A DNA stretch of 20,270 nucleotides from Anaerolineae bacterium (GTDB lineage Bacteria > Chloroflexota > Anaerolineae > J102), in the NCBI GenBank assembly GCA_026985975.1, contig JALSPL010000029.1:1-20270 (forward strand), given 5' to 3'. Shown piece after piece: positions 7,452 through 14,703 of this stretch (the stretch's first letter is position 1; each line of letters starts with the position of its first letter). Both the position numbers and the translations under genes were made by a program. Below the pieces are notes generated by a model. It saw only the letters and a program-made list of their open reading frames with translations, did not search any database and was not told where the DNA came from.

Positions 7452-7969
7452 CCAGCGCCAAAGTCACTTTGCTGGGCTATGTCCCCACCGACGGCATCCC
7501 CGAGCCCGAGAAGCACGGGGCCGCCACCTTCCTGGTGGAGCACATCTCCCGCACCTGTAGCCATCAGATCGTACGTCACCGTCTGGCGTCGTTTAGTCAG
7601 GAGAGCCAGCGTTATGTGGATTTGCAGAAGGGCGGCTGGGAGCCTGTGATCCCGCCCGCCATCGCCGCCAACGATGAGGCCCGGGCCGTGCTGGATGACG
7701 CCTGGGGAGATCTGCAAGGGGCCTATCGCCGGTTGCGGGGCATGGGCATCCGCAAGGAAGACGCCCGTTTTTTGCTGCCCAACGCCGCCGAAACCCGGCT
7801 GGTGATGACCCTGCACTATCCGGGCCTGCGTCATTTCTTCTGGTTGCGGCTGGATAAAGCCGCGCAGTGGGAGGTGCAGGAGGTGGCGCATCAGATGCTG
7901 CGGCTCATTTATCCCCTGGCTCCGACGGTTTTTCAGGACATCTGGGATGTTTACGGCGACGCCGATTGA
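7448..7969 (+). CDS. thyX: ThyX-like protein B: catalytic half of flavin-dependent thymidylate synthase
   Basis: A 173-residue protein carrying the ThyX signature RHR-x7-S (R43-R45 to S53, in RHRLASFSQESQRY), where dUMP and flavin bind in known ThyX enzymes. Further ThyX blocks are SRTCSHQ (34-40), LLPNAAETR (109-117), LRHFFWLR (127-134), AQWEVQ (139-144) and APTVFQD (158-164). It would methylate dUMP using CH2-THF, FAD and NADPH. Usual ThyX proteins are about 220-250 residues. This one lacks the AGRxCY and GHxxxxEH region and replaces it with a short loop after its own KVTLLGY strand (5-11). GGAGGAGG 7 nt before the ATG shows an independent start. The ATGA overlap with the upstream gene implies matched production. 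A frameshift artefact splitting one gene is the main alternative, but the strong ribosome site and repeated first strand argue against it. Confidence 0.9.
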   Translation: MTSAKVTLLGYVPTDGIPEPEKHGAATFLVEHISRTCSHQIVRHRLASFSQESQRYVDLQKGGWEPVIPPAIAANDEARAVLDDAWGDLQGAYRRLRGMGIRKEDARFLLPNAAETRLVMTLHYPGLRHFFWLRLDKAAQWEVQEVAHQMLRLIYPLAPTVFQDIWDVYGDAD

Positions 7970-8038
7970 AGCGGCCTGTGCATTGAATTCCACATAATTT
8001 GACTTATCTCCACCCTCTTCATCCAGGGAGGTCCCATT

Positions 8039-10177
8039 GTGAAAAATAAGTATTTTGCGTTCCTGCATTCGCTGGCAAGCAGGGTCGGCCTACTGGTTGC
8101 GGGACTGGCGTTCGCGCTGGTGCTGACAGGCTGTGTGCAGTCACCCGCCCCGTCCGCCACCTCCACAACCGCAACGGCGGCGTCACCCACACAGGCGGCC
8201 GCCGCCACGCCTGAAGCCACCGCCACGTCCACGCCTTCGGCAACGCCCACGCCTTCGGCAACGCCCACGCCTTCGGCGCTGACCGCCTCCCAGGTGTTCG
8301 ATCAGGTGTCCCCTTCGGTGGCCTTCATTGAAACGCCAGCGGGGCATGGCAGTGGTTTTCTCATCAAGGATGGGTATCTGGTCACCAACGCCCACGTAGT
8401 CTGGCCTTTCGATGCCGTGCGGGTGGTTTTCCCTGATGGCGCAGAGGTGAGGGATGCGCCGGTTCTGCAATGGGACCTCATCGCCGATCTGGCGGTGATC
8501 GGGCCGCTGGATGTGGATATTCCGCCCCTGACGCCTGTGGATGGCGAGGATTTCATCATCGGCAGCGACGTCTATCTCATCGGCTATCCCGGTGAGGTGG
8601 AGGACTTCCCCAAACCGACATTTTCCGGCGGGCTTATCTCCCGCAAGCGGGAATGGGAGCAAGGCGGCATCACCTTTTTCCAGACCGACGCCACCATTGC
8701 TGGCGGACAGAGCGGCGGCGTGCTGGTGTCCAATACCGGTGAGGTAATCGGCATTTCTGGGCGACGGTTTGCAGATGGGCAGTTCGGCATCGTGGCTTCG
8801 GCCTCGGACATTATGCCGCGGGTGGCCAAGATGATTGCGGGTGAGGATGTGGACGGCATCAAGCGGCACCCCATGCACAATAATCCCACCGCCAGCAACC
8901 AGCAGTTGGTGACCATGGAGAATCTGTGGGATCTACAGACATTTGTGGTTTGGCCAGAAACGCAAATGCACATCAAACTGGAGCTGAACAATGATCGCAA
9001 GGGCAACGTCTTCTTCATCGTTCGGGATGCAGCCCGCAATATCCTGCCACTTGATCAAAGCGGCGCATTGCTTGCCACGACCGGTGACTTTGTGGCCCTG
9101 GCAGGGATGCCCTACTTTGTGTTGACCGGCACCTCCGCCGGTCACGGCACGGCCATCATGTCGGCCAATAAACCACTGATTCCCTACAAGGACCGGGACG
9201 ACGGGCGCGTCATCCACAAGGGCGACACCTATCTTGGCAGCCTTGATTACCCCGGCGATGTGGATTATTTCATCATCAACCTGGACCGGGACGAGACGGT
9301 GCATTTCAAGGTGGAGTCGGTGATGGTGAATCCCCAGATCTCAATGCACACTGAAGCAACCCAGTATCAAAAACCGCCCAAGGCGTTGGCCGGTGATAAT
9401 GATTCGGGCGGGGGCGTATTCGGCCAGGATGCCGAATTCTCCTTCAAGGCGCCTCAAAAAGGCGAGTATATCCTCATCATGTCCGATGTCGATTTTACCG
9501 ATATCGGCGGCTATTTTCTCATCGTCGATGAACCTGATAATGCTGCGCCGACGCCGATTGCGCCCACCCCAACCCCCACGCCTACGCCGCGTCCCTCGCC
9601 TGAGCCTGTGCAGCCGCCGGTCGACACTTCGATGGGACGCATGCGCATCTACTCCTCGCAGACGGAACCGCGCTTCAGCATTCCCTATCCCGCGAATATG
9701 AAGCGCCATCCTCCTGGCGACGATCTGTGTGATCCAGCAGCCATTGATTGTTTTGCTTTCGATCCATTGGTTTTCCTCTACCTTTACGATTTTTCGCTTG
9801 CCGAGCTGGGACTGGATTTGCCGGGACTCGATCTGACGACCTTCGTCAACTTGTTCAGCAAAGGCGTTGAAAACAGCGGTATTGACGTTCTCGGCGCCGA
9901 TACGTTTGAGAACGCCAATGACCTCCCCGTGTTCTTGCTGCACGCAAATGATCCGAAAGGTTACGATATCTGGTACATCGGTTACTTGGCCGACGATCAG
10001 CTCATTGTCGCTGACCTGTCCGTGTGGGATGGAAGCCCGGAAGGAAGTGCTGATGATGCCATGCTGAGTGCAGAATATTGGGACAAAGTGGAAAAGGAGT
10101 TCTTTGAGGACTTGAACACCACTTCTTTTGAAGAGCTCGTCCGTTTCATGGTCGATAATTTCGACATCCAGAGGTAA
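8039..10177 (+). CDS. Lipoprotein trypsin-like serine protease with PPC-like domain (paralogue 1)
   Basis: A 712-residue predicted surface lipoprotein. The lipobox LTGC has acyl-cysteine C32. A Thr/Pro/Ala-rich linker (about 35-80) precedes an S1C/DegP-like protease domain (about 83-265). The triad is H119 in TNAHVV, D150 in ADLAVI and S225 in GGQSGG (GNSGG in most DegP proteins). No PDZ domain follows. Instead there is a linker region, a bacterial pre-peptidase C-terminal (PPC)-like beta domain (about 394-496, with GDVDYF), a second Pro-Thr linker (about 502-524), and a C-terminal domain starting FSIPYPANMK that recalls PsbP/DUF1795-like folds (weak inference). The start is GTG with GGGAGG about 6 nt upstream. 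The next gene begins 4 nt after the stop. A poor promoter candidate (TTGAAT, 16 bp, TATCTC) lies at 7983-8010. Confidence 0.88.
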   Translation: MKNKYFAFLHSLASRVGLLVAGLAFALVLTGCVQSPAPSATSTTATAASPTQAAAATPEATATSTPSATPTPSATPTPSALTASQVFDQVSPSVAFIETPAGHGSGFLIKDGYLVTNAHVVWPFDAVRVVFPDGAEVRDAPVLQWDLIADLAVIGPLDVDIPPLTPVDGEDFIIGSDVYLIGYPGEVEDFPKPTFSGGLISRKREWEQGGITFFQTDATIAGGQSGGVLVSNTGEVIGISGRRFADGQFGIVASASDIMPRVAKMIAGEDVDGIKRHPMHNNPTASNQQLVTMENLWDLQTFVVWPETQMHIKLELNNDRKGNVFFIVRDAARNILPLDQSGALLATTGDFVALAGMPYFVLTGTSAGHGTAIMSANKPLIPYKDRDDGRVIHKGDTYLGSLDYPGDVDYFIINLDRDETVHFKVESVMVNPQISMHTEATQYQKPPKALAGDNDSGGGVFGQDAEFSFKAPQKGEYILIMSDVDFTDIGGYFLIVDEPDNAAPTPIAPTPTPTPTPRPSPEPVQPPVDTSMGRMRIYSSQTEPRFSIPYPANMKRHPPGDDLCDPAAIDCFAFDPLVFLYLYDFSLAELGLDLPGLDLTTFVNLFSKGVENSGIDVLGADTFENANDLPVFLLHANDPKGYDIWYIGYLADDQLIVADLSVWDGSPEGSADDAMLSAEYWDKVEKEFFEDLNTTSFEELVRFMVDNFDIQR
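8231..8277 (+). repeat. 18-bp coding tandem repeat, about 2.6 copies
   Basis: The unit ACGCCTTCGGCAACGCCC repeats exactly at 8231-8248 and 8249-8266, then partially to 8277. It encodes the TPSATP linker between the lipid anchor and the protease domain. Exact DNA identity suggests slippage-prone, length-variable sequence. Confidence 0.85.
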
Positions 10178-10181
10178 CCAT

Positions 10182-12215
10182 ATGCGATCGCTTTCTTTCC
10201 GACTCGAACATCATCCTCGCTGGCTCTTTCTCCTGCTGGCCGTGCTGCTGCTCTGGGGCCTGGCAGGATGCAGCGCCACGCCAGTCACGCCAGCGGAGAC
10301 AGTCGCTGTTGCGCCCCAGACGCCTTCCGCCACTGATACGCCCACATCCACGCCCGAACCCACTGCAACGCCCACACCAGCGCCGTTGACGCCTTCACAG
10401 GTCTTTCATCAGGTGTCGCCTTCGGTGGCCTATATCGACACGCCCGCGCTGCGTGGCAGCGGTTTTCTCATCGATGGCGGCTACGTGGTCACCAGCGCCC
10501 ACATCGTCTGGCCCTTCGGGACGGTGCGCGTCGTCTTTCCCAACGGCACGGAATTCAGGGACGCGCCAGTGCTGGCCTGGGACCTGGTGGCCGATCTGGC
10601 GGTGATCGGGCCGCTGGACGTCGACCTGACGCCCCTCTCTCCCATCGATGGGGAGAGCTACGTCATCGGCAGTAACGTCTATCTCATCGGCTATCCCGGC
10701 GAGGTTGAGGATTTTCCCCAGCCCACCATCTCGCGCGGACTCATCTCCCGCAAACGGGAATGGGACCGGGTGGGCCTCACCTATTTCCAGACCGACGCGG
10801 CCATTGCCGGGGGACAGAGCGGCGGCGTGCTGGTGTCGGAGCTGGGCGAGGTTATCGGCATCTCCGGTTTCAGCTTCGCCGAAAACCGCTTCGGCATTGT
10901 GGCCTCGGCGGCCGACACCATGCCGCGTGTGAAAAAGATGATAGCGGGCGAAGATGTGGATGGCCTGCATCGCTCCCCCATTGTCAAAGACCCGGGTGGC
11001 AAAACCGAAGTTACGGTCAGCTTGCAAGCGGACTGGGATCTTGCCACCTATGTGTTTTGGCCTGCTGCTAGGCAAGAGGTGAGTCTGGAAACCGATGCCC
11101 CCAGCCTGTATTTTCAGGTGCGGGACACCGCTCGCAACGCCCTCAATGACGAAGCCGGGCGGCCAGTCTTCGTTACCGAAACCGAATTCACCACCCAAGT
11201 CAATGCACCTCATTTCGTCCTGGTCGTGTCGAGTGATGCTTCCCAACTGACTGGTCAGCTCACCGCTTCTGTCCCATTAGCCCCTTTTAACGATCCTGAT
11301 AACCGGCATCCTGCACATCTGATGGATCAAACCATCACGGCAGCCATGGATTTTCCGGGTGATGTGGATGTGTTTCCACTGTTGCTGAAGAAAGGACAGA
11401 CCATCCGTGTTCATGCGGAATCGGCCATGATCGATTCAAAGATTCTGATTGCCGATGCTGCTCATTCCGAAGAACCTCTGGCGGGAGATGACAACAGCGG
11501 CGGCGGTGTTTTTGGTCTGGATGCGGATGTCTCTTTCCTGGCTCCCGACGACGGTCGTTATCTCATCATCATCAGCGATTCCTCTTATAACAACATCGGC
11601 GGCTACTTTCTCACCATCGAAAGCTATCAGGAAGGTGCTGCGGACATTCCCACACCGGTGGTGCTGACGCCCACGCCCACGCCGATAGCAACCGACCTGG
11701 GTGAGATGGCTGTTTTCGAACGCTCCTTCAAACCCCGCTACACCTTTCAGTATCCGGCGAACTGGAAGCGACAGCGGGACACGCCCATCTGCCAGACCAG
11801 CGCCGGGGATTGTTTCGGCAACACCTGGAACCGGGTGCGATATATGATCGTCGAGGAAGACCCTGTATTGAAGTCTTTGCCACCGGAACAGGTTCTCGAT
11901 ATGCTGGTCAAAGTCTTCCCCGATGCTACAATCCTCGAAAGAAAGAAAATCACGACGCCCAGCGGCTATGACTTTGTCATGGTTCATCTGCTGACCAAGG
12001 AGGGATTTGATCACATCTGGCTGGCCGTTACCCAGGCGCAGGGCTCTCCGGTTGTCGGCATTTATGACATGGTCGATATCGATGCGTTGCAAAAAAGCGG
12101 CTCACCTGACGCAGTGACGCCGGAAAACATCGACGATCAGTTCCCCGGCGGCGTCGAGGCGTTCGAGAAGATGGTCATGCAATCACTCAACAGTTTTGAT
12201 GTGCTTGACAGGTGA
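10182..12215 (+). CDS. Lipoprotein trypsin-like serine protease with PPC-like domain (paralogue 2)
   Basis: A 677-residue tandem paralogue of the preceding gene with the same architecture: lipobox LAGC (C30), Thr/Pro linker (about 45-70), protease domain with H107 (TSAHIV), D138 (ADLAVI) and S213 (GGQSGG), PPC-like domain (about 382-481), linker, and a C-terminal domain starting YTFQYPANWK. The protease domains are very close even at DNA level: 29 identical bases at 8483-8511 versus 10590-10618, and 26 at 8705-8730 versus 10812-10837. The C-terminal domains have diverged strongly. The ATG at 10182 is preferred over upstream in-frame starts because AGAGG, overlapping the previous stop, sits about 7 nt before it and a signal peptide follows at once. 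It likely cleaves envelope or extracellular proteins; the substrate is unknown. Confidence 0.88.
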   Translation: MRSLSFRLEHHPRWLFLLLAVLLLWGLAGCSATPVTPAETVAVAPQTPSATDTPTSTPEPTATPTPAPLTPSQVFHQVSPSVAYIDTPALRGSGFLIDGGYVVTSAHIVWPFGTVRVVFPNGTEFRDAPVLAWDLVADLAVIGPLDVDLTPLSPIDGESYVIGSNVYLIGYPGEVEDFPQPTISRGLISRKREWDRVGLTYFQTDAAIAGGQSGGVLVSELGEVIGISGFSFAENRFGIVASAADTMPRVKKMIAGEDVDGLHRSPIVKDPGGKTEVTVSLQADWDLATYVFWPAARQEVSLETDAPSLYFQVRDTARNALNDEAGRPVFVTETEFTTQVNAPHFVLVVSSDASQLTGQLTASVPLAPFNDPDNRHPAHLMDQTITAAMDFPGDVDVFPLLLKKGQTIRVHAESAMIDSKILIADAAHSEEPLAGDDNSGGGVFGLDADVSFLAPDDGRYLIIISDSSYNNIGGYFLTIESYQEGAADIPTPVVLTPTPTPIATDLGEMAVFERSFKPRYTFQYPANWKRQRDTPICQTSAGDCFGNTWNRVRYMIVEEDPVLKSLPPEQVLDMLVKVFPDATILERKKITTPSGYDFVMVHLLTKEGFDHIWLAVTQAQGSPVVGIYDMVDIDALQKSGSPDAVTPENIDDQFPGGVEAFEKMVMQSLNSFDVLDR

Positions 12216-12218
12216 TCT

Positions 12219-12641
12219 ATGTGGATTCAGAAAACAATTCGGCTTCGTCCCCGTCCCCGCGGCTTTCACCTTATCACCGATGAGATTCTGAACCAGATGC
12301 CCGAGATCCGGCAGATGCGCGTGGGCTTGCTGCACATCTTCATCCAGCACACCTCAGCTTCGCTGGCGCTCAATGAGAACGCGGATCCCACGGTGCGGGC
12401 CGACATGGAAGCGCACTTCAGTCGTCATCTGGCTCCGCCCGACATGCCCTATTACCGGCACACTTACGAGGGACCGGACGATATGCCCGCGCACATCAAA
12501 AGCGCGCTCCTCGGCAGCTCCCTCACCATTCCTGTCAGCGATGGAAGGCTGGCGCTGGGCGTGTGGCAGGGCGTTTATCTGGGAGAGCATCGGGATCGGG
12601 CCCGCGGCCGGCGTCTGACGCTGACGCTGCATGGCGAGTGA
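12219..12641 (+). CDS. YjbQ/UPF0047 family protein
   Basis: A 140-residue soluble single-domain protein of the YjbQ (UPF0047) family, the usual length. Conserved blocks are intact: IQHTSASLALNENADP (42-57), EGPDDMPAHIK (84-94), LTIPVSDGRLALGVWQGVYLGEHR (102-125). Members have been reported to have a weak thiamine-phosphate synthase activity, hence the name secondary thiamine-phosphate synthase; the physiological role is not settled. The conserved His, Asp and Glu residues suggest a metal site. AGGTG (12210-12214) overlaps the stop of the protease gene 3 nt upstream, so it is probably translated from the protease mRNA. No functional link with the lipoproteins is evident. Confidence 0.92.
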   Translation: MWIQKTIRLRPRPRGFHLITDEILNQMPEIRQMRVGLLHIFIQHTSASLALNENADPTVRADMEAHFSRHLAPPDMPYYRHTYEGPDDMPAHIKSALLGSSLTIPVSDGRLALGVWQGVYLGEHRDRARGRRLTLTLHGE

Positions 12642-12698
12642 CATCATCTCTGCGTCTCGAACTTTGCGTTTCGCGCTTTTCTGTTCCTTGCCCGATCG

Positions 12699-12707
12699 TG
12701 GTATACT
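12699..12707 (+). promoter_or_regulatory. Extended -10 promoter for the SH3b gene
   Basis: TG-G-TATACT (12699-12707) matches an extended -10 element. The -35 position (TTCTGT, 17 bp upstream) is weak. The start would be near 12714, about 32 nt before the gene. Confidence 0.45.
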
Positions 12708-12745
12708 TGGCCCGTGTTCGATTCTGATCTCCCCCACGGCATTTT

Positions 12746-13294
12746 ATGAAAGAACAACGTTACCAACCTCGACGAAGACAACAGCGTCAGCGCTCTCCCT
12801 GGGCCGCGCTTCTGATCCCATTTCTGGCAATCGTGATTACCGGCGGGTTGTTTTATCTGCTGGCGACGATGCTGGGCGGCGGGGTTGCGCCCGCGCCCAC
12901 GCCCACTTCGTCGCTTAATGTAGCCGCGCCGGGCGAGCCCACCTTTACGCCCACGCCCGAACCGGCCACCCCCACGCCCACGCCCGAACCGGCCACGCCC
13001 ACGCCCGAGCCCCCCACGCCCACGCCCACCCTGGCGCCTGACGTGCTGCAAGTGGGCGGCAAAGCCACGGTCAACGCCGAGGCGGGCCTGCGCGTGCGCA
13101 GCGGTCCCGGCACCAACTTCGATCTCGTCATCACTCTGCCCTACGCCATGGTGGTGGATGTCATCGGCGGGCCCGAGCGGGCCGACAGCTACACCTGGTG
13201 GCAGATCGAATTCTCCACCCCCGAGGGTGATAAGCAGCAGGGCTGGGTGGCCGGCGATTTCCTGGACCCCGGCATCCAGAATTACAATCAATAG
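12746..13294 (+). CDS. Membrane-anchored SH3b-domain protein with Thr-Pro linker
   Basis: A 182-residue protein. A basic N-terminus (RRRQQRQR, 9-16) is followed by one transmembrane segment (about 19-43), giving an uncleaved signal-anchor topology with the C-terminus outside. A low-complexity Thr-Pro-Glu linker (about 50-98) then spans the envelope. The C-terminal bacterial SH3 domain (about 106-174) shows AEAGLRVRSGPGTNFDLV and the late QQGWVAGDFL block. Such domains bind cell-wall or other surface ligands; no enzymatic domain is attached. The linker is built from a 27-bp coding repeat. The gene has its own candidate promoter 104 nt after the YjbQ gene and ends just before a strong terminator. 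No clear Shine-Dalgarno is seen before the ATG. Confidence 0.85.
   Translation: MKEQRYQPRRRQQRQRSPWAALLIPFLAIVITGGLFYLLATMLGGGVAPAPTPTSSLNVAAPGEPTFTPTPEPATPTPTPEPATPTPEPPTPTPTLAPDVLQVGGKATVNAEAGLRVRSGPGTNFDLVITLPYAMVVDVIGGPERADSYTWWQIEFSTPEGDKQQGWVAGDFLDPGIQNYNQ
12947..13030 (+). repeat. 27-bp coding tandem repeat in the Thr-Pro linker
   Basis: ACGCCCACGCCCGAACCGG recurs at 12947 and 12974 with a period of 27 bp, encoding TPTPEPATP twice, followed by a degraded third unit. Near-identical DNA implies recent expansion. Confidence 0.75.
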
Positions 13295-13317
13295 CCAACG
13301 GTTCTTTTGCGTAAACC

Positions 13318-13351
13318 AAAGCCCGGACGACGGCATCGACCGGGCTTTTTT
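13318..13351 (+). terminator. Rho-independent terminator after the SH3b gene
   Basis: The stem AAAGCCCGG (13318-13326) pairs perfectly with CCGGGCTTT (13340-13348) around a 13-nt loop, and is followed by a T-run to 13351. It lies between convergent genes. The A-rich left flank might give weak function on the other strand for the GNAT gene. Confidence 0.85.
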
Positions 13352-13371
13352 CTTTGGCGGGGGAGTGACTG

Positions 13372-14385
13372 TCAGTTTGCTGTTCTGCTGATGCGCTTGC
13401 GCATGTTCACCAGGGTGAGGGTGGGCTCGAAGCCGAATTCGCGCAGGGCGGCAATGGCTTCGGGTTGATAATCGAAGAGGATGGCGCTGACGGGGCGTTG
13501 GGGCTGGGGGCAAAGATAGCGCAACGCGTGGGCCAGGAGGGGCGCACTCCATTGCTCCCGCAAATCAGGATGCAGCAGTACATCCACCCGATGCTCGTCG
13601 TAAACCAGCACATCCGCGTCCAGCACGCCCATCAGCTCATCGCCGAAGAAAAGCCCCCAGCGCATCTTATGCCCCACGCCCAGCCAGCGACTCAGGGGGC
13701 GCTGCCAGCGGGGAGAGCTGCCCGAACGAAAACCTCCGATGCGGGCGGGATGCCACCAACGGGCATCGCCCGGAATCGCCCGATTGATGAGATAACGCAC
13801 CGCGTGCCAGTCATCGTCCCTCAGCGGCCGCAATTCGCCGCCCGGGGGCAGCGGCAGGGCGGGGAGTTGCGGCGGCTCTGGGGCCCGCAGCCGGTGTTCT
13901 TCCATGATCTCGACGAAACTCAGGCGCTGATACATGCCGAGGGCGATGTCATTGTCTTTTCGCACTTGCAGCATGGCCCATTGCCCCTCTTTTTGGGCGA
14001 TGTGCGTCAGCACGATGCGCATCAGCTCGCTGGCGATGCCGCGCCCGCGGTAGGCCTCTTGCACCGCCACATTGGCGATGAGATAACGCGACTGGAAGCG
14101 GGGGACGCGCTGCACGGTGACATTGCCCACCACTTTGCCCTCCTCCTCCCACACAAAACCATCCAGCAGGTCGTTGGGGCGGCTGCCGACGGGCGTGAGC
14201 AAGCCCAGGAAGGGGCCGAGCCGGGCGGCCATGCGCAGCTCTTTCAGCGCCGCCCATCCCGCCGCGTCCAACTCCGGGCCAAAGGCTTCCTCGATGAGCG
14301 CAGCCACCTGATTCAGATCGCGCCGTAAATTCAGCGGTCTGGGGCCGGAAGCGCTGCGGGCGTTTGTTATCGTTATGCTGGCCAT
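13372..14385 (-). CDS. GNAT-family N-acetyltransferase, probably two GNAT folds
   Basis: A 337-residue protein. The N-terminal half is a canonical GNAT domain: acetyl-CoA pyrophosphate loop QEAYRGRGIA (109-118), preceded by the beta-4 strand YLIANVAV and followed by the VRKDNDIALGMYQRLSFVEI C-terminal block. The second half (about 183-337) begins ELRPLRDDDW and ends AIAALREFGFEPTLTLVNMRKRI, GNAT-like in layout but without a clear R/Q-x-x-G-x-G/A loop. It is therefore probably a degenerate second domain. The acceptor substrate is unknown. The frame extends upstream to 14481, but that part is encoded inside a repeat element, so the ATG at 14385 is preferred. No good Shine-Dalgarno is visible, making this start the least certain in the window. 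Confidence 0.82.
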   Translation of the reverse strand: MASITITNARSASGPRPLNLRRDLNQVAALIEEAFGPELDAAGWAALKELRMAARLGPFLGLLTPVGSRPNDLLDGFVWEEEGKVVGNVTVQRVPRFQSRYLIANVAVQEAYRGRGIASELMRIVLTHIAQKEGQWAMLQVRKDNDIALGMYQRLSFVEIMEEHRLRAPEPPQLPALPLPPGGELRPLRDDDWHAVRYLINRAIPGDARWWHPARIGGFRSGSSPRWQRPLSRWLGVGHKMRWGLFFGDELMGVLDADVLVYDEHRVDVLLHPDLREQWSAPLLAHALRYLCPQPQRPVSAILFDYQPEAIAALREFGFEPTLTLVNMRKRISRTAN

Positions 14386-14592
14386 AGATTTCTTTTGGGG
14401 GCGTCCTATTTCAGTAAAAATAATGAGGTGTTCGTTTGCGGCCCCCGCCCGAGGCTGGAAGCCACGGGCTACCATTGTCAAGCCCTGCGGGCTAGGCCCG
14501 GAGGGCCTTTGCAGCGGTAGCCCAGAGGTTTACCTCAGGGCGGAGGCGCATGAATGCTACCAACTCGCTTAGGACGCGCCCATTTCTTTTTA
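14386..14592. repeat. Structured intergenic repeat element (family 3)
   Basis: A roughly 200-bp gene-free element. Its edges are inverted: TGGG-x-GCGTCCTA at the left (14396-14409) and the reverse complement of the same motif near 14570-14583. Inside, GGGCTACC (14466-14473) pairs with GGTAGCCC (14516-14523) and encloses two small hairpins, AGCCC/GGGCT (14481-14493) and GGCCC/GGGCC (14495-14507). A fourth hairpin GAGGT/ACCTC (14525-14536) follows. The right part, GGCGGAGGCG to AGGACGC (14539-14582), is homologous to the inverted element at 17684-17732. No ORF is supported. The stretch 14593-14636 beyond it shows nothing recognisable. Confidence 0.7.
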
Positions 14593-14636
14593 CCACAATT
14601 CGGGCGATTGGGCGAATGGCGAACAGGGCATGTCGC

Positions 14637-14671
14637 AAAAACCCCGGAAAGCGCTCACGCCTCCGGGGTTT
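14637..14671 (-). terminator. Rho-independent terminator of the grpE-dnaK unit
   Basis: AAACCCCGGA (14639-14648) pairs perfectly with TCCGGGGTTT (14662-14671). On the minus strand the hairpin is followed by a run of five T residues, in the right orientation and about 35 nt past the dnaK stop. Confidence 0.8.
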
Positions 14672-14676
14672 ACTGT

Positions 14677-14702
14677 CACTGAAAACTGCACACTGAAAAC
14701 TG
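14677..14702. repeat. 12-bp direct repeat next to the dnaK stop
   Basis: CACTGAAAACTG occurs at 14677-14688 and again at 14691-14702, immediately before the minus-strand dnaK stop codon. No function can be assigned. Confidence 0.7.
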
Positions 14703-14703
14703 T

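Noticed and set aside
7430..7455. A sequencing frameshift splitting a single thyX
   Set aside because: The second gene has its own GGAGGAGG site 7 nt before the ATG, repeats the first-strand motif KVTLL, and both halves keep late ThyX motifs. Not fully excluded without reads or relatives.
12947..13030. Direct repeats considered as a CRISPR-like array
   Set aside because: The repeats are in-frame Thr-Pro codons with no unique spacers; there is no cas gene in the window.
14386..14481. Upstream in-frame extension of the GNAT gene to 14481
   Set aside because: The extra 32 codons are encoded by the family 3 repeat element, so they are unlikely to be a real N-terminus.
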